Source: Oscillospiraceae bacterium (GTDB lineage: Bacteria; Bacillota; Clostridia; Oscillospirales; Acutalibacteraceae). Taken from it: a stretch of 64,000 nt of DNA. This document shows positions 8,361 to 16,934 of this stretch, piece after piece (position 1 is the first letter of the stretch; every line of letters starts with the position of its first letter). Made by a program: the position numbers and the translations under genes. The stretch lies in assembly GCA_015065965.1 (NCBI GenBank), contig SVPH01000004.1, forward strand, positions 41,511-105,510, read 5' to 3'. The notes beneath the pieces are model-generated. The model saw nothing but the letters and a program-made list of their open reading frames with translations. It was not told the DNA's origin and made no database searches.

Positions 8361-9770
8361 ATGTTTAAAGCGATAATTTGTGTTATTCTTGCCTGGCTGC
8401 AGTCAATTACTTTTTCTATTTTTACTTCTGAGGAGGTACAGACAGTGGGTGTGAACAAATACGAAAAACATCAGACTTTTGAGAATTTCGGAACAAGTTC
8501 TGCATGGTGGTCGCAGACGATTGACAGTGAAGAAACCGCAAGGGAAATTGCAAGGCTACTTTATGATGATGAAACAGGACTCGGACTTGATGTTTACCGT
8601 TATAACATAGGCGGCGGAGAAAAGGAAAACCCCAATACCCGAATCGGAGACCACAACAGACGCACAGAAAGTTTTTATGTTTTAAACGAAGAAACAGGGG
8701 AATATGAATACGATTTTACCCGTGATGCCAACGCGCGCAGAATGCTTGATATGGCAGTTGAATACGGAGCAAAGGAAGTTATCCTTTTTTGCAACAGCCC
8801 GCATTTTTCAATGACAGCAAGCGGTCACGCCTCGGGCGGACTTACCGATTACGCATCTAATCTTCCTAAGGAGAACTATCACGCATTTGTTGATTATGTT
8901 CTCACGATTGCAGATTGGTTTGTTGCTCAGGGATACCCCGTCAGCGCCATTTCGCCAATTAATGAACCTCAGTGGTCATGGGGCGGAGCATGGGTCGGTC
9001 AGGAAGGCTGCCATTATTCTGCGGACGAAACCGTTGAGGTGCTTGAACTTTTCGCAACAGAAATGCAAAAACGCAATTCTCCGTATAAACTCAGCGGACC
9101 TGAAAGCGGTCAACTTTCTCCCGAATATTACGAATACATTGATAAGTTTTTCGCAAGTGAAATTCTTAACGGTTTCTGCGATACATACAGCGGTCACAGT
9201 TATTGGATAGATAATAAACACTGGATAAAGGCGGATATCGGCAAAAAGTTTGCAGAGCAGTATCCAGATAAAAAACTCGAAATGAGCGAATGGTGTGAAC
9301 TGCCGCTTACTATTGATTCAACTACAATTGACAGCGGACTCTATATGGCCAATATAATTATTCAGGACTTTAATCTTATGAATGCTGTTTCATGGCAGAG
9401 TTGGACAGCCGTTAACGGTGACGGATTAATGGAAATCAAAGACGGCGAACTTGTTGTTTACAACAGGTATTATGCGTATAAGCATTTTTCCGGCTTTATC
9501 AAACCCGGCATGACAAGGATTAGCGTTCTTGACAGTTTTGAGGGTAACAGCAAAATTGTTTCAACTGCATTTACCGACGGTGAAGAAACCGTGTTGGTTC
9601 TCATAAACAACGAAGAAACAAGTCAGAATATTAGTTTTTACGGTTGCTATGATTCCATGGAAATTTATCTTACAGATTGTGAGCACGATTGCAAACAGAT
9701 TCATTCCGGTAACTTTTTCAGAGAAACGAATCTTACACCGAAAAGCATAATGACAGTTATACTGAAATAA
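8361..9770 (+). CDS. Secreted glycoside hydrolase family 30 enzyme
   Basis: A 469-residue exported glycosidase. The first about 22 residues form a signal peptide; the catalytic TIM barrel then begins with FENFGTSSAWWSQ, typical of GH30 enzymes that cut beta-1,6-galactan, glucan or xylan. The likely acid/base is Glu202 in the motif SPINEPQW at the end of strand 4 and the likely nucleophile is Glu310 in EMSEW at strand 7. The last about 90 residues form the beta-sandwich side domain of the family. The ATG at 8361 follows GGGGAAAG. It is transcribed alone between its own promoter and a terminator, divergent from the YhcH-like cupin gene. Exact polysaccharide unknown. Confidence 0.85.
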   Translation: MFKAIICVILAWLQSITFSIFTSEEVQTVGVNKYEKHQTFENFGTSSAWWSQTIDSEETAREIARLLYDDETGLGLDVYRYNIGGGEKENPNTRIGDHNRRTESFYVLNEETGEYEYDFTRDANARRMLDMAVEYGAKEVILFCNSPHFSMTASGHASGGLTDYASNLPKENYHAFVDYVLTIADWFVAQGYPVSAISPINEPQWSWGGAWVGQEGCHYSADETVEVLELFATEMQKRNSPYKLSGPESGQLSPEYYEYIDKFFASEILNGFCDTYSGHSYWIDNKHWIKADIGKKFAEQYPDKKLEMSEWCELPLTIDSTTIDSGLYMANIIIQDFNLMNAVSWQSWTAVNGDGLMEIKDGELVVYNRYYAYKHFSGFIKPGMTRISVLDSFEGNSKIVSTAFTDGEETVLVLINNEETSQNISFYGCYDSMEIYLTDCEHDCKQIHSGNFFRETNLTPKSIMTVILK

Positions 9771-9771
9771 A

Positions 9772-9807
9772 AACAAGCCGTTTCGCTTTTGCGTGAAACG
9801 GCTTGTT
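9772..9807. terminator. Bidirectional terminator
   Basis: A 13-base stem (AACAAGCCGTTTC and its complement) with a 10-base loop lies between converging genes. It is flanked by A runs on the left and TTTGATTTT on the right, so it can serve both strands. Confidence 0.8.
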
Positions 9808-9812
9808 TGATT

Positions 9813-10733
9813 TTAATTATCATATACAAGGCTGGGATTATTGGTATAAACAATGTCAAGAGTTCTTAACGATTGGTTAAATAACATATATACGCCATAT
9901 GTGTAGTCGCCAATTGTTTTTTCAACGTCAACAGAAAGAATATTGCATCCGTCAACGGTTGATGATGTTATAACACCTGAAAAGTCCAATTCACCGAGCA
10001 GAGTATAATATGCTTCAAATTCATCGTGCGAAACACCTACAAAGCCGTCGGCAAAGCGGAAAGACCAGTGCCAGTAGGGCGAGAAACCGGAATCAATGCT
10101 GTGAGTAAGAAAATTCCCGCCTGAATCATGTCCGCAGTATTCTCCGCTGCCTGCAGTGTATCCTTCAAATTTAGGGAAGTATTGCAAAAGTTGAGTCGGA
10201 AAATTGTCCGTGCAGGGCACAACATCAATAATTACGGTAAGATTACCATCGTCATCAAGTTGGCTGCTGTTTATCCTCACAATATGTTTACCGTTTTGCC
10301 AGAATCCTTTAATACCGTCGGCGTAATATGTGCCGTCGGTTATCTCTTTGGCTGCACCGATGTATCCGAGGTCAATCATGGTGTTTGAAAAAGTAAAAAA
10401 ACTTTGTGCAGGGCAGGTGAATTTAAGCCTTACCCAGTCGCTTTTAAAATTGCCATCGTCGGTTTCATGGTTGCCTTGTTCTATGATAAATCCGAATGTG
10501 CCTTCAGGCGGCGCAGGAAAGTCCTTTGGTAACAGGTCTGTTCCCCAATCAGTGATTATAACAGGTGCGGCAGTTGTTTGTGTGGGAGTAACAGGCAACG
10601 GCTTTATGGTTGTGGAAACGGATGAATCAGCCGCTGATGTTGTTGTTAAAGAATCAGGATTATTTTTGTTATCTGAACAAGCGCAGAGAAAAAGAATTGA
10701 TATTGTAAGAATAATTGCAAAAAGTTTTTTCAT
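9813..10733 (-). CDS. Predicted lipoprotein of unknown function
   Basis: A 306-residue lipoprotein. The ATG at 10733 is chosen because GGAGAG lies 8 bases upstream and the next residues form a lipoprotein signal (MKKLFAIIL...) ending in LCAC, with the second Cys as the lipidation site; the longer frame to 10808 would place 25 polar residues in front. A Thr/Ser/Pro-rich linker (about residues 28-65) follows, then a mixed alpha/beta domain with no motif that I recognise. It would be anchored on the outer face of the membrane. Upstream is the terminator of the secreted-protein gene at 10813-12033, so it is probably transcribed separately or by read-through. Confidence 0.7.
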   Translation of the reverse strand: MKKLFAIILTISILFLCACSDNKNNPDSLTTTSAADSSVSTTIKPLPVTPTQTTAAPVIITDWGTDLLPKDFPAPPEGTFGFIIEQGNHETDDGNFKSDWVRLKFTCPAQSFFTFSNTMIDLGYIGAAKEITDGTYYADGIKGFWQNGKHIVRINSSQLDDDGNLTVIIDVVPCTDNFPTQLLQYFPKFEGYTAGSGEYCGHDSGGNFLTHSIDSGFSPYWHWSFRFADGFVGVSHDEFEAYYTLLGELDFSGVITSSTVDGCNILSVDVEKTIGDYTYGVYMLFNQSLRTLDIVYTNNPSLVYDN

Positions 10734-10744
10734 AATATGTTCTC

Positions 10745-10784
10745 TCCAAAACAAAAGGTGAACGGTATTTCTACCATTCACCTT
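10745..10784 (-). terminator. Terminator between two secreted-protein genes
   Basis: Minus strand: AAGGTGAATGGTA pairs with TACCGTTCACCTT (one G-T pair) around GAAA, followed by TTGTTTT. It ends the gene at 10813-12033. Confidence 0.65.
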
Positions 10785-10812
10785 ACCATAAATCGGCTGA
10801 ATTTTCAATAGT

Positions 10813-12033
10813 TTATGCGAGGTAAAATTTTATAAGATCAAATGCTTCGGAAAAAATCTCCGTAAAACTGTAGAAGGAGATACTCAGATAATATGCCGCA
10901 TCGTCCAAACCGTACTCCGCAAGTTCTTCCAAGGAATAACAACTGAGTATTGTGGCGATTGCACGGCGGAAATAATATGACATGTCTTTAAGTGAGTTGG
11001 CGTTGCGCCATACAAGCGTTGCCCAGTTATCGCCCAAAGGAGCGTTATCTTTTTCGCATTCATATGATTTCAAATCGGTTTCCGCAATGTTGACAATTAA
11101 TTTTGCATCACCATTATCAACGCTGAAATAAACATCCGGCCATACTTCTTTTCCGTTTGGAAGAGTTATTTCATCCTCACCAAAGACAAAATCTTTCTTT
11201 GTGCCGTCGGTAAATGTAACGGTTGCTTTTTCTCCGTAGGGATAAATATAATCATAGGTGTTGTAATATTCTGTTACAAAAAGATAATCTTCAATGTTGT
11301 TTATTTCTATATCAGAAATATAATCGGTGATAAAAGCAACATCAATAACAAAATCAAAGTTTTTGCCGCAAATCTGAGTGGTTACGGTGTTTTCGCCTTT
11401 TATAAGTTCGTCGGCATCGGAAGTGCAGTAAAGTTCGGAACATTCAATTGCTTTGTCATTTGAAAAAGTAACAGTTATGTCTGAAAATATCTCAACATAA
11501 GCGGTGTCATAATCGCTGTAAAAATACACTTCTTCGCCTTTGATGAGTTCACTCGTTGTAACAGATTTGATGTTTTCTCCGTAGTATTCAACCGTGATTT
11601 CTATGCTTTCAGCGTTGGCATAGAATATGAACATGCCGATTATCTGTTCGCCTTTTTCAAAGTAGTAAAGAGTGCTGCTGAGGTCTTCTTCGTGTTCAAA
11701 CCAGAAACCGATATTTTCATTATATGCTTTGCCGTTGGAATATGTTTCGGGTACAAAAATATAACCGTCCATATCATAGTAATTGTATGAGATTTCGTAG
11801 AAACCGGCGTTTTCTGCCGTAAAGGTGAAATAGAAATAACCTTCGTCAGTATCGCATGAAACGGTATTTTTACCATCTGTGAGTTCACCGGCATGCTCAA
11901 GATAAATGGTGTCGCCGTAGTAGTCCCATTCAATGGTGTTTTCCGGTTCGTCGGCTGCAAATGCTGCAAAGCCTCCGAAAGCCATAATGGCTGCAAGCAT
12001 TACCGCAAGAACGGATTTAAGCGTTTTTTTCAT
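10813..12033 (-). CDS. Secreted protein of unknown function
   Basis: A 406-residue exported protein. The start is the ATG at 12033, eight bases after AGGAGGG; the frame is open for 20 further codons but lacks a ribosome site there. Residues 1-26 form a signal peptide (KKTLKSVLAVMLAAIMAFGG...AFAA). The mature part is acidic and rich in Tyr, with beta-type repeats such as GDTIYLEHAGELTDGKNTV that are reminiscent of bacterial pre-peptidase or Ig-like modules, and a helical C-terminus. No catalytic motif was recognised. Possibly a cell-surface or secreted structural protein. Confidence 0.65.
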   Translation of the reverse strand: MKKTLKSVLAVMLAAIMAFGGFAAFAADEPENTIEWDYYGDTIYLEHAGELTDGKNTVSCDTDEGYFYFTFTAENAGFYEISYNYYDMDGYIFVPETYSNGKAYNENIGFWFEHEEDLSSTLYYFEKGEQIIGMFIFYANAESIEITVEYYGENIKSVTTSELIKGEEVYFYSDYDTAYVEIFSDITVTFSNDKAIECSELYCTSDADELIKGENTVTTQICGKNFDFVIDVAFITDYISDIEINNIEDYLFVTEYYNTYDYIYPYGEKATVTFTDGTKKDFVFGEDEITLPNGKEVWPDVYFSVDNGDAKLIVNIAETDLKSYECEKDNAPLGDNWATLVWRNANSLKDMSYYFRRAIATILSCYSLEELAEYGLDDAAYYLSISFYSFTEIFSEAFDLIKFYLA

Positions 12034-12057
12034 AGTTTTGCCCTCCTTAGTTTTATG

Positions 12058-12072
12058 CGGAAAAATTTTCCG
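12058..12072. repeat. Palindrome in the 5' leader
   Basis: CGGAAAAATTTTCCG, a 7-base inverted repeat with a one-base centre, just downstream of the predicted transcription start of the secreted-protein gene. An operator role is possible but unproven. Confidence 0.35.
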
Positions 12073-12083
12073 ATTACAATTAT

Positions 12084-12112
12084 AATTTATCATAAAAATC
12101 TATTTATGTAAA
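12084..12112 (-). promoter_or_regulatory. Putative promoter of the secreted-protein gene
   Basis: Minus strand: TTTACA (12112-12107), 17-base spacer, TAAATT (12089-12084). Confidence 0.45.
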
Positions 12113-12200
12113 TAGAAAAATCAAATTGAAACCAAAATGTAAATTTTTGTAATCGGCTGTAACGGAATTGTAATTTTTTCTATACAACATATAAAATTTA

Positions 12201-12209
12201 TGTTATAAT
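12201..12209 (+). promoter_or_regulatory. Extended -10 promoter of the RluA-type gene
   Basis: TGTTATAAT (TG-N-TATAAT) 37 bases before the start codon; no good -35 is visible. Confidence 0.45.
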
Positions 12210-12245
12210 CATTAATCGGACATTACCGAAGAACGGAGGTGCAAA

Positions 12246-13127
12246 ATGCCGAGAAACATTGACTATACGGTTCCGCCTGAATATGAAGGACGAAAAGTAG
12301 TTCATTTTCTGAGGGGATATTGCGGATTTTCTGCAAGAATTATGCGTAAGGTAAAATATGCTCTGTTGTGTAACGGAGAAAAAGCAAGAACTATAGACCG
12401 CCTGAAAAGCGGAGATATAATAAATGTAACCATACCCGATGATGATGTTGTGCCTGAGGCGCTTGAAGCGGAAATAGATGTTATTTATGAGGATGACGAT
12501 ATTCTTGTTGTCAATAAATCTCCTTTTATGGCAATGCACCCTACCCACAATCATCAGGGAGATACGCTTGCCAATGCGGTTTCGGCTTATCTTGCCAAAA
12601 AAGGAAAAAACGCAGTGTTCAGAGCGGTAGGCAGGCTTGATAAAGGCACTTCAGGTGTGGTGGTGTGTGCGCTTAATCACCTTTCTGCAAGCAAACTTGC
12701 AGGTAAAACGGAAAAGGAATATTATGCGCTTGTAAAAGGTAATCTTACGGGTGAAGGCAGGGTGGATGTACCCATATACAGACCCGACCCGATGAAAACT
12801 TTGCGGGCATGCTCATATGAACTCGGTGTTGAGCCTGCGGTCACAAATTGGCGCGTGGAAAAGAGTTTTAACGGTGCAACGCTTCTCAGCCTGCGGCTTG
12901 AAACGGGCAGAACGCATCAGATAAGAGTCCACATGGCGTTCAGCGGCAATGCGCTTGCAGGCGATACCATGTATGGCGATTTTATGCCGGAAATCGGTCA
13001 TCAGTTGCTGCACTGCCGAAAGTGCAGTTTTGAACATCCCGTAACCGGAAAAAATATGGAGTTTGAAGCACCGTTTCCGCCGGATTTTGTTACTGCAATG
13101 AAGTCAATTGACGGCATATCTGAATAA
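12246..13127 (+). CDS. RluA-family pseudouridine synthase
   Basis: A 293-residue RNA pseudouridine synthase that isomerises uridine in rRNA or tRNA. An S4-like N-terminal part (about residues 15-65, with RKVVHFLRG and the LLCNGEKAR loop) precedes the catalytic domain. The catalytic Asp132 lies in GRLDKGTSG, the hallmark of the RluA group, and the late motif GRTHQIRVHM is also present. Normal length for RluD/YjbO-like proteins; the precise target base cannot be inferred. GGAGGT lies 6 bases before the ATG. It is preceded by its own extended -10 promoter and appears monocistronic. Confidence 0.9.
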   Translation: MPRNIDYTVPPEYEGRKVVHFLRGYCGFSARIMRKVKYALLCNGEKARTIDRLKSGDIINVTIPDDDVVPEALEAEIDVIYEDDDILVVNKSPFMAMHPTHNHQGDTLANAVSAYLAKKGKNAVFRAVGRLDKGTSGVVVCALNHLSASKLAGKTEKEYYALVKGNLTGEGRVDVPIYRPDPMKTLRACSYELGVEPAVTNWRVEKSFNGATLLSLRLETGRTHQIRVHMAFSGNALAGDTMYGDFMPEIGHQLLHCRKCSFEHPVTGKNMEFEAPFPPDFVTAMKSIDGISE

Positions 13128-13162
13128 ATAAAACATTATTTTCTATAAAAATACATTTTTTC

Positions 13163-13191
13163 TTTACATTTACGGTTTATGATGATATAAT
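13163..13191 (+). promoter_or_regulatory. Sigma-A promoter of the amino-acid ABC operon
   Basis: TTTACA, 17-base spacer, TATAAT, about 32 bases before the start of the binding-protein gene. Confidence 0.65.
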
Positions 13192-13223
13192 AAATCTATT
13201 ATAAATAACGGAGGTTATTTCCA

Positions 13224-14090
13224 ATGAAAAAATTTGTTAAAATTATTTCGCTTTTAATGGTTATCGCAATGCTTGCAGTAACTCTCTGCTCATGCGGCGA
13301 TTCATCGGATGACACAGCAACTGAAGCAGTTAAGGTTGTTGATATCGAACTTACTCAGGAAGAATATGCTTTTGGTGTTGACAAAACTCAGCCCGAACTT
13401 CTTGAAACAGTTAACGCTTTTATTGCTCAGATCAAGGCTGACGGCACATTTGACGAAATCTGTAACAAGTATTTCGGCGACGGAACGCCCACAGCGGTTA
13501 AGTCTGCCGCTCTTGATACAAACAAGGAGCAACTTGTTGTTGCAACAAATGCTGCTTTTGAGCCTTTTGAATACACAGTAGGCGAAGATTACTACGGCAT
13601 TGATATGGAAATTGCTGCTCTTCTTGCAGAGCATCTCGGTCAGGAACTTGTTATCAGCAACATGGATTTTGATTCAGTTTGCCTTTCGGTTGGTCAGCAG
13701 AAATGCGATATCGCTATGGCAGGTCTTACAATCAAGCCCGACAGAGAAGAGTATGTTAACTTCTCAGATTCATATTATGAGGCTTCACAGAAACTTATTG
13801 TTAAGGGTGATGATACCGCTTTTGATGCTTGCACTGATGCAGCATCGGTTGAGGCACTTCTTAATGCTCTTGCTCCCGAAACAAAAATCGGCGTTCAGAA
13901 CGGCACAACAGGTCAGTTCTATGTTGAAGGCGACGAAGAATGGGGCTTTGCAGGATATGATGTTCAGTGCGTAGGCTATAAGAACGGTTCACTTGCAGTT
14001 CAGGACCTTATCAACGGCGGCGTAAATTATGTTATCATAGACTCTGCTCCTGCTGCATGTATTACAGAAGCAATTAACGCAGTTCAGTAA
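13224..14090 (+). CDS. Amino-acid ABC transporter binding lipoprotein, apparently circularly permuted
   Basis: A 288-residue substrate-binding lipoprotein (family 3 type, polar amino acids). The signal peptide ends in LCSC with Cys24 as the lipidation site. The order of the fold is unusual: residues 38-87 (VVDIELTQEEYAFGVDK... to DEICNKYFGDG) match what is normally the C-terminal tail of this family, while residues 104-288 run from the usual first strand (LVVATNAAFEPFEY) through GIDMEIAALLAEHLG, the CDIAMAGLTIKPDR hinge region and GVQNGTTGQ to VIIDSAPA, where the protein ends. A linker at 88-103 joins the two. Nothing equivalent to the tail is found at the C-terminus. First gene of the importer operon, with AACGGAGGT as ribosome site. 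Confidence 0.9.
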   Translation: MKKFVKIISLLMVIAMLAVTLCSCGDSSDDTATEAVKVVDIELTQEEYAFGVDKTQPELLETVNAFIAQIKADGTFDEICNKYFGDGTPTAVKSAALDTNKEQLVVATNAAFEPFEYTVGEDYYGIDMEIAALLAEHLGQELVISNMDFDSVCLSVGQQKCDIAMAGLTIKPDREEYVNFSDSYYEASQKLIVKGDDTAFDACTDAASVEALLNALAPETKIGVQNGTTGQFYVEGDEEWGFAGYDVQCVGYKNGSLAVQDLINGGVNYVIIDSAPAACITEAINAVQ

Positions 14091-14115
14091 TTCTCAGTTT
14101 AAATTTAATTAATCG

Positions 14116-14143
14116 GTAACCTCACCATTTGCGGTGAGGTTAC
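14116..14143 (+). promoter_or_regulatory. Intercistronic hairpin
   Basis: A perfect 11-base stem (GTAACCTCACC and complement, 6-base loop) without a T run lies between the binding-protein and permease genes. Such hairpins often stabilise the upstream mRNA or partly stop transcription, giving more binding protein than permease. Confidence 0.6.
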
Positions 14144-14164
14144 TCTGTCAAAAGGGATATTGCC

Positions 14165-14872
14165 ATGAATTTTGAAGCGAAGATAAATAAATTTTTAGAG
14201 ATACTTATTGATTACAAAGGTTATGTCAAAGTAATCGAAGGTCTTGAAAACACACTTAAAATTGCTATTATAGGTCTTATAATCGGCATCATTATAGGTA
14301 CGCTGATTGCAACAATAAGGGTTATACCCAAGTATAAACTTTTGCCCAGAGTACTCAATTCAATCTGTACGTTTTATGTAGGCTTTTTCAGAGGAACACC
14401 AATGGTTGTTCAACTGCTTTTGTTTTACTATGTTGCGCTGCCGCTTATGGGCATAAACCTTCCGTCGGTCAGCGTTGCAATAGCGGTTTTCGGACTTAAC
14501 AGCGGTGCTTACATATCAGAGATAATGCGAAGCGGCATACAGTCCGTTGATTACGGTCAGACAGAGGGCGGACGCTCTGTTGGTTTGAGTTTTGCAACAA
14601 CGATGATGAAAATTGTTATCCCGCAGGCGGTTAAAAATATTTTGCCAACTCTCGGCAATGAATTTATTGTTCTTATCAAGGAAACATCAATTGTTTCTTT
14701 TATCGGTGCGGCAGACCTTTATGTTGCGTTTAATTATATAGGTTCAAACAGTTATGAGTTTATGGTACCGTATCTTGCAATGGCAATCATCTATATTGTT
14801 ATAGTTTGCCTTATTACACTGCTTATTAAATTCATGGAAAGGAGTTTGAAGAAGAGTGATAGACGTAACTAA
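14165..14872 (+). CDS. Amino-acid ABC transporter permease
   Basis: A 235-residue inner-membrane permease of the HisM/GlnP type. About five hydrophobic helices are visible; [17 protein letters not shown] is the typical N-terminal block of the polar amino-acid permeases, and the cytoplasmic EAA loop that contacts the ATPase reads [20 protein letters not shown]. It would act as a homodimer with the downstream ATPase and the upstream binding protein. The start ATG at 14165 follows AAAGGGATATT. The last 17 bases overlap the ATPase gene, implying translational coupling. Confidence 0.9.
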   Translation: MNFEAKINKFLEILIDYKGYVKVIEGLENTLKIAIIGLIIGIIIGTLIATIRVIPKYKLLPRVLNSICTFYVGFFRGTPMVVQLLLFYYVALPLMGINLPSVSVAIAVFGLNSGAYISEIMRSGIQSVDYGQTEGGRSVGLSFATTMMKIVIPQAVKNILPTLGNEFIVLIKETSIVSFIGAADLYVAFNYIGSNSYEFMVPYLAMAIIYIVIVCLITLLIKFMERSLKKSDRRN

Positions 14873-15650
14873 TCTGCGTAAAAGTTTCGGCAAGAATGAA
14901 GTCCTTAAAGGTATTGATATAACAATCAACAAGGGCGATGTGGTAGTTGTTGTCGGTCCTTCAGGCTCCGGTAAGTCAACGTTTTTGCGCTGCCTTAACT
15001 GTATGGAAGACCCAACATCAGGCAGTATAGTTTTTAACGGCGTTGATATTGCAGACCCAAAGGTTAACATAAATATACACCGCCGCAGAATCGGAATGGT
15101 GTTCCAGCATTTTAATCTTTTTAATAACAAAACGGTTATTCAGAATATTATGCTTTCTCCTGTTCTTTGCGCAAAGGCTGACAGGAGAAAGGCTGTTATA
15201 AAAAATCTTTTCTCAAAGCAGAAAGAGCCTGTTCAGAGTGTTGCCGAAATAAAAAAAGCAGCGGAAGAAAATGCTCTCAAACTGCTTGCAAGAATTGGTC
15301 TTGAGGATAAAGCGAATGCTTATCCGTCAACGCTTTCGGGCGGTCAGAAGCAAAGGGTTGCGATTGTTCGTTCTCTTGCTATGAATCCGGATGTTATTCT
15401 TTTTGATGAACCTACATCAGCCCTTGATCCGGAAATGGTCGGAGAAGTTCTTGAGGTTATGAAAGAACTTGCAGAATCGGGCATGACAATGGTTGTTGTT
15501 ACCCATGAAATGGGCTTTGCAAAGGAAGTCGGCTCAAGAGTAATCTTTATGGATGAAGGCGTAATAAAAGAAGAAAACAATCCGCAGGATTTCTTCTCTA
15601 ACCCTCAGCATCCGAGGCTTAAAGAATTCCTTTCAAAGGTTCTTATGTAA
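14856..15650 (+). CDS. Amino-acid ABC transporter ATP-binding protein
   Basis: A 264-residue ABC ATPase of the GlnQ/HisP type that energises the importer. Walker A is GPSGSGKST (about residues 34-42), the Q-loop lies in [10 protein letters not shown], the ABC signature is LSGGQKQR, Walker B is [12 protein letters not shown] and the H-loop VVTHEM. It is longer than the usual 240-245 residues because of a basic/charged insert of about 25 residues after the Q-loop ([20 protein letters not shown] to the next helix). GTG start at 14856 inside the permease gene. Third and last gene of the importer operon. Confidence 0.93.
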   Translation: MIDVTNLRKSFGKNEVLKGIDITINKGDVVVVVGPSGSGKSTFLRCLNCMEDPTSGSIVFNGVDIADPKVNINIHRRRIGMVFQHFNLFNNKTVIQNIMLSPVLCAKADRRKAVIKNLFSKQKEPVQSVAEIKKAAEENALKLLARIGLEDKANAYPSTLSGGQKQRVAIVRSLAMNPDVILFDEPTSALDPEMVGEVLEVMKELAESGMTMVVVTHEMGFAKEVGSRVIFMDEGVIKEENNPQDFFSNPQHPRLKEFLSKVLM

Positions 15651-15676
15651 AATATTTGTTTTAAGGTGGTTAAAGA

Positions 15677-16903
15677 ATGAAAACAAAGGCTGCCAAACTC
15701 TTTTCGTGCTGTAAATATGAACTTATAATATTTGCCGTGCTGTTAATTCAGGCCGTATCAAATCTCTTTACATTCGGCGGAGTAGGCGAATATACGAGCA
15801 TTTATTATTTGTCGGATTACTCAATCGGAATAAACACCAGGCTTTTGGTTGGCTCAATAGTAGGTTTAATTAATGACAGCCCGACAATTGAGTGGATAAC
15901 CGGTTTTGCAATTGTTGTTTTGGTGTTAACACTTTTGGCTGTTGCATTTTTGACAGGAAAGGTTATCCGCAACACTGATGATGAAATGAGACCGCAACTT
16001 TATGTAATTATTGCATTTATGCTTTCCGGCTCTTTCACTTTTAGTTTCTTTTCAATTTTTCTTGGTTCACTTGACATTTATACATTTATTGTGGCAATGA
16101 TAGCGGTTGTTTGCTCATTAAGCAAAAAAACGCGCTGGCTGGTTCCGATTCTTTGTGTAGTAGGTGTTTTAACTCACAATATTTTTGCGGTATCATACTT
16201 TCCTATGGTATTTCTTGTGTTGTTTTACCTTCTTTTAAAGGAAGACAGCAAGGTTTACAGCGCGGCTGTACTTGTAGTATCCTTAGTTGCGACTGTTGCC
16301 ATTACAGTTAATTTTATGTTGTATGCCGGCAAAAACATGAACATTTCATTTGAAGAGTTCTGTAAAATAATAAATGAAAAAAGCAGCATTAAAATTGATG
16401 AATACGGTTTTTACGGAATAGGTTTCCATCTGTTTAGTATAGTCGGAGATGATGTTGTTGAGGGATTTACCATAGGAGAGCAATTCAACTTGACATTAGT
16501 TGAACTTATAAAAGGGCTTGTACAATATATAAGTTATTCAATGTCATTAGAGAATGCTTTGCCGATTCTTGTGGTATATGTTCTTATTTATGGCGCTTTA
16601 ATATTTATATGGGCAAAATGCGCGAAAAATTCCGAAACAAAAATGAAGAAACTGTCTTATATTGCATTTATGTTGGCTCCTTTGACGGCATTAATAGGAT
16701 TTGTGGTTACAACAGACTATGTGCGTTGGGTTCAAGCGGCGGTTCTGTCACAATTCGCTTTTGCTCTTGTTATGTATATTAAAAAAGACGAGGCGTTTTT
16801 CAAAACAATGCAGCAAATGCGCGAGTATTTCGGCAACAAGAAACTGATTTTGGTTGTTATTTATATAATTTACGCATTTACAACGAAAAGAACGATTGTT
16901 TAA
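15677..16903 (+). CDS. Polytopic membrane protein of unknown function
   Basis: A 408-residue membrane protein with about 10-11 hydrophobic segments and small loops, including an aromatic-rich first extracytoplasmic loop (YTSIYYLSDYSIGINTR). The overall plan resembles oligosaccharide polymerases or EpsG/GtrII-like and DUF-type membrane proteins of surface-glycan clusters, but I see no diagnostic motif. It begins 26 bases after the ATPase gene with AAGGTGG as ribosome site, so it may be read with the importer operon. Its 3' end meets the epimerase gene head-on, with a terminator between. Position next to the sugar/radical SAM region makes a glycan role possible only. Confidence 0.55.
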   Translation: MKTKAAKLFSCCKYELIIFAVLLIQAVSNLFTFGGVGEYTSIYYLSDYSIGINTRLLVGSIVGLINDSPTIEWITGFAIVVLVLTLLAVAFLTGKVIRNTDDEMRPQLYVIIAFMLSGSFTFSFFSIFLGSLDIYTFIVAMIAVVCSLSKKTRWLVPILCVVGVLTHNIFAVSYFPMVFLVLFYLLLKEDSKVYSAAVLVVSLVATVAITVNFMLYAGKNMNISFEEFCKIINEKSSIKIDEYGFYGIGFHLFSIVGDDVVEGFTIGEQFNLTLVELIKGLVQYISYSMSLENALPILVVYVLIYGALIFIWAKCAKNSETKMKKLSYIAFMLAPLTALIGFVVTTDYVRWVQAAVLSQFAFALVMYIKKDEAFFKTMQQMREYFGNKKLILVVIYIIYAFTTKRTIV

Positions 16904-16931
16904 AAAAAGGATGCATAAGAATGCATCCTTT
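16904..16931 (-). terminator. Terminator of the epimerase gene
   Basis: Minus strand: AAAGGATGCAT, 4-base loop, ATGCATCCTTT, then a run of T. The plus-strand side lacks a good T tract. Confidence 0.75.
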
Positions 16932-16934
16932 GAA

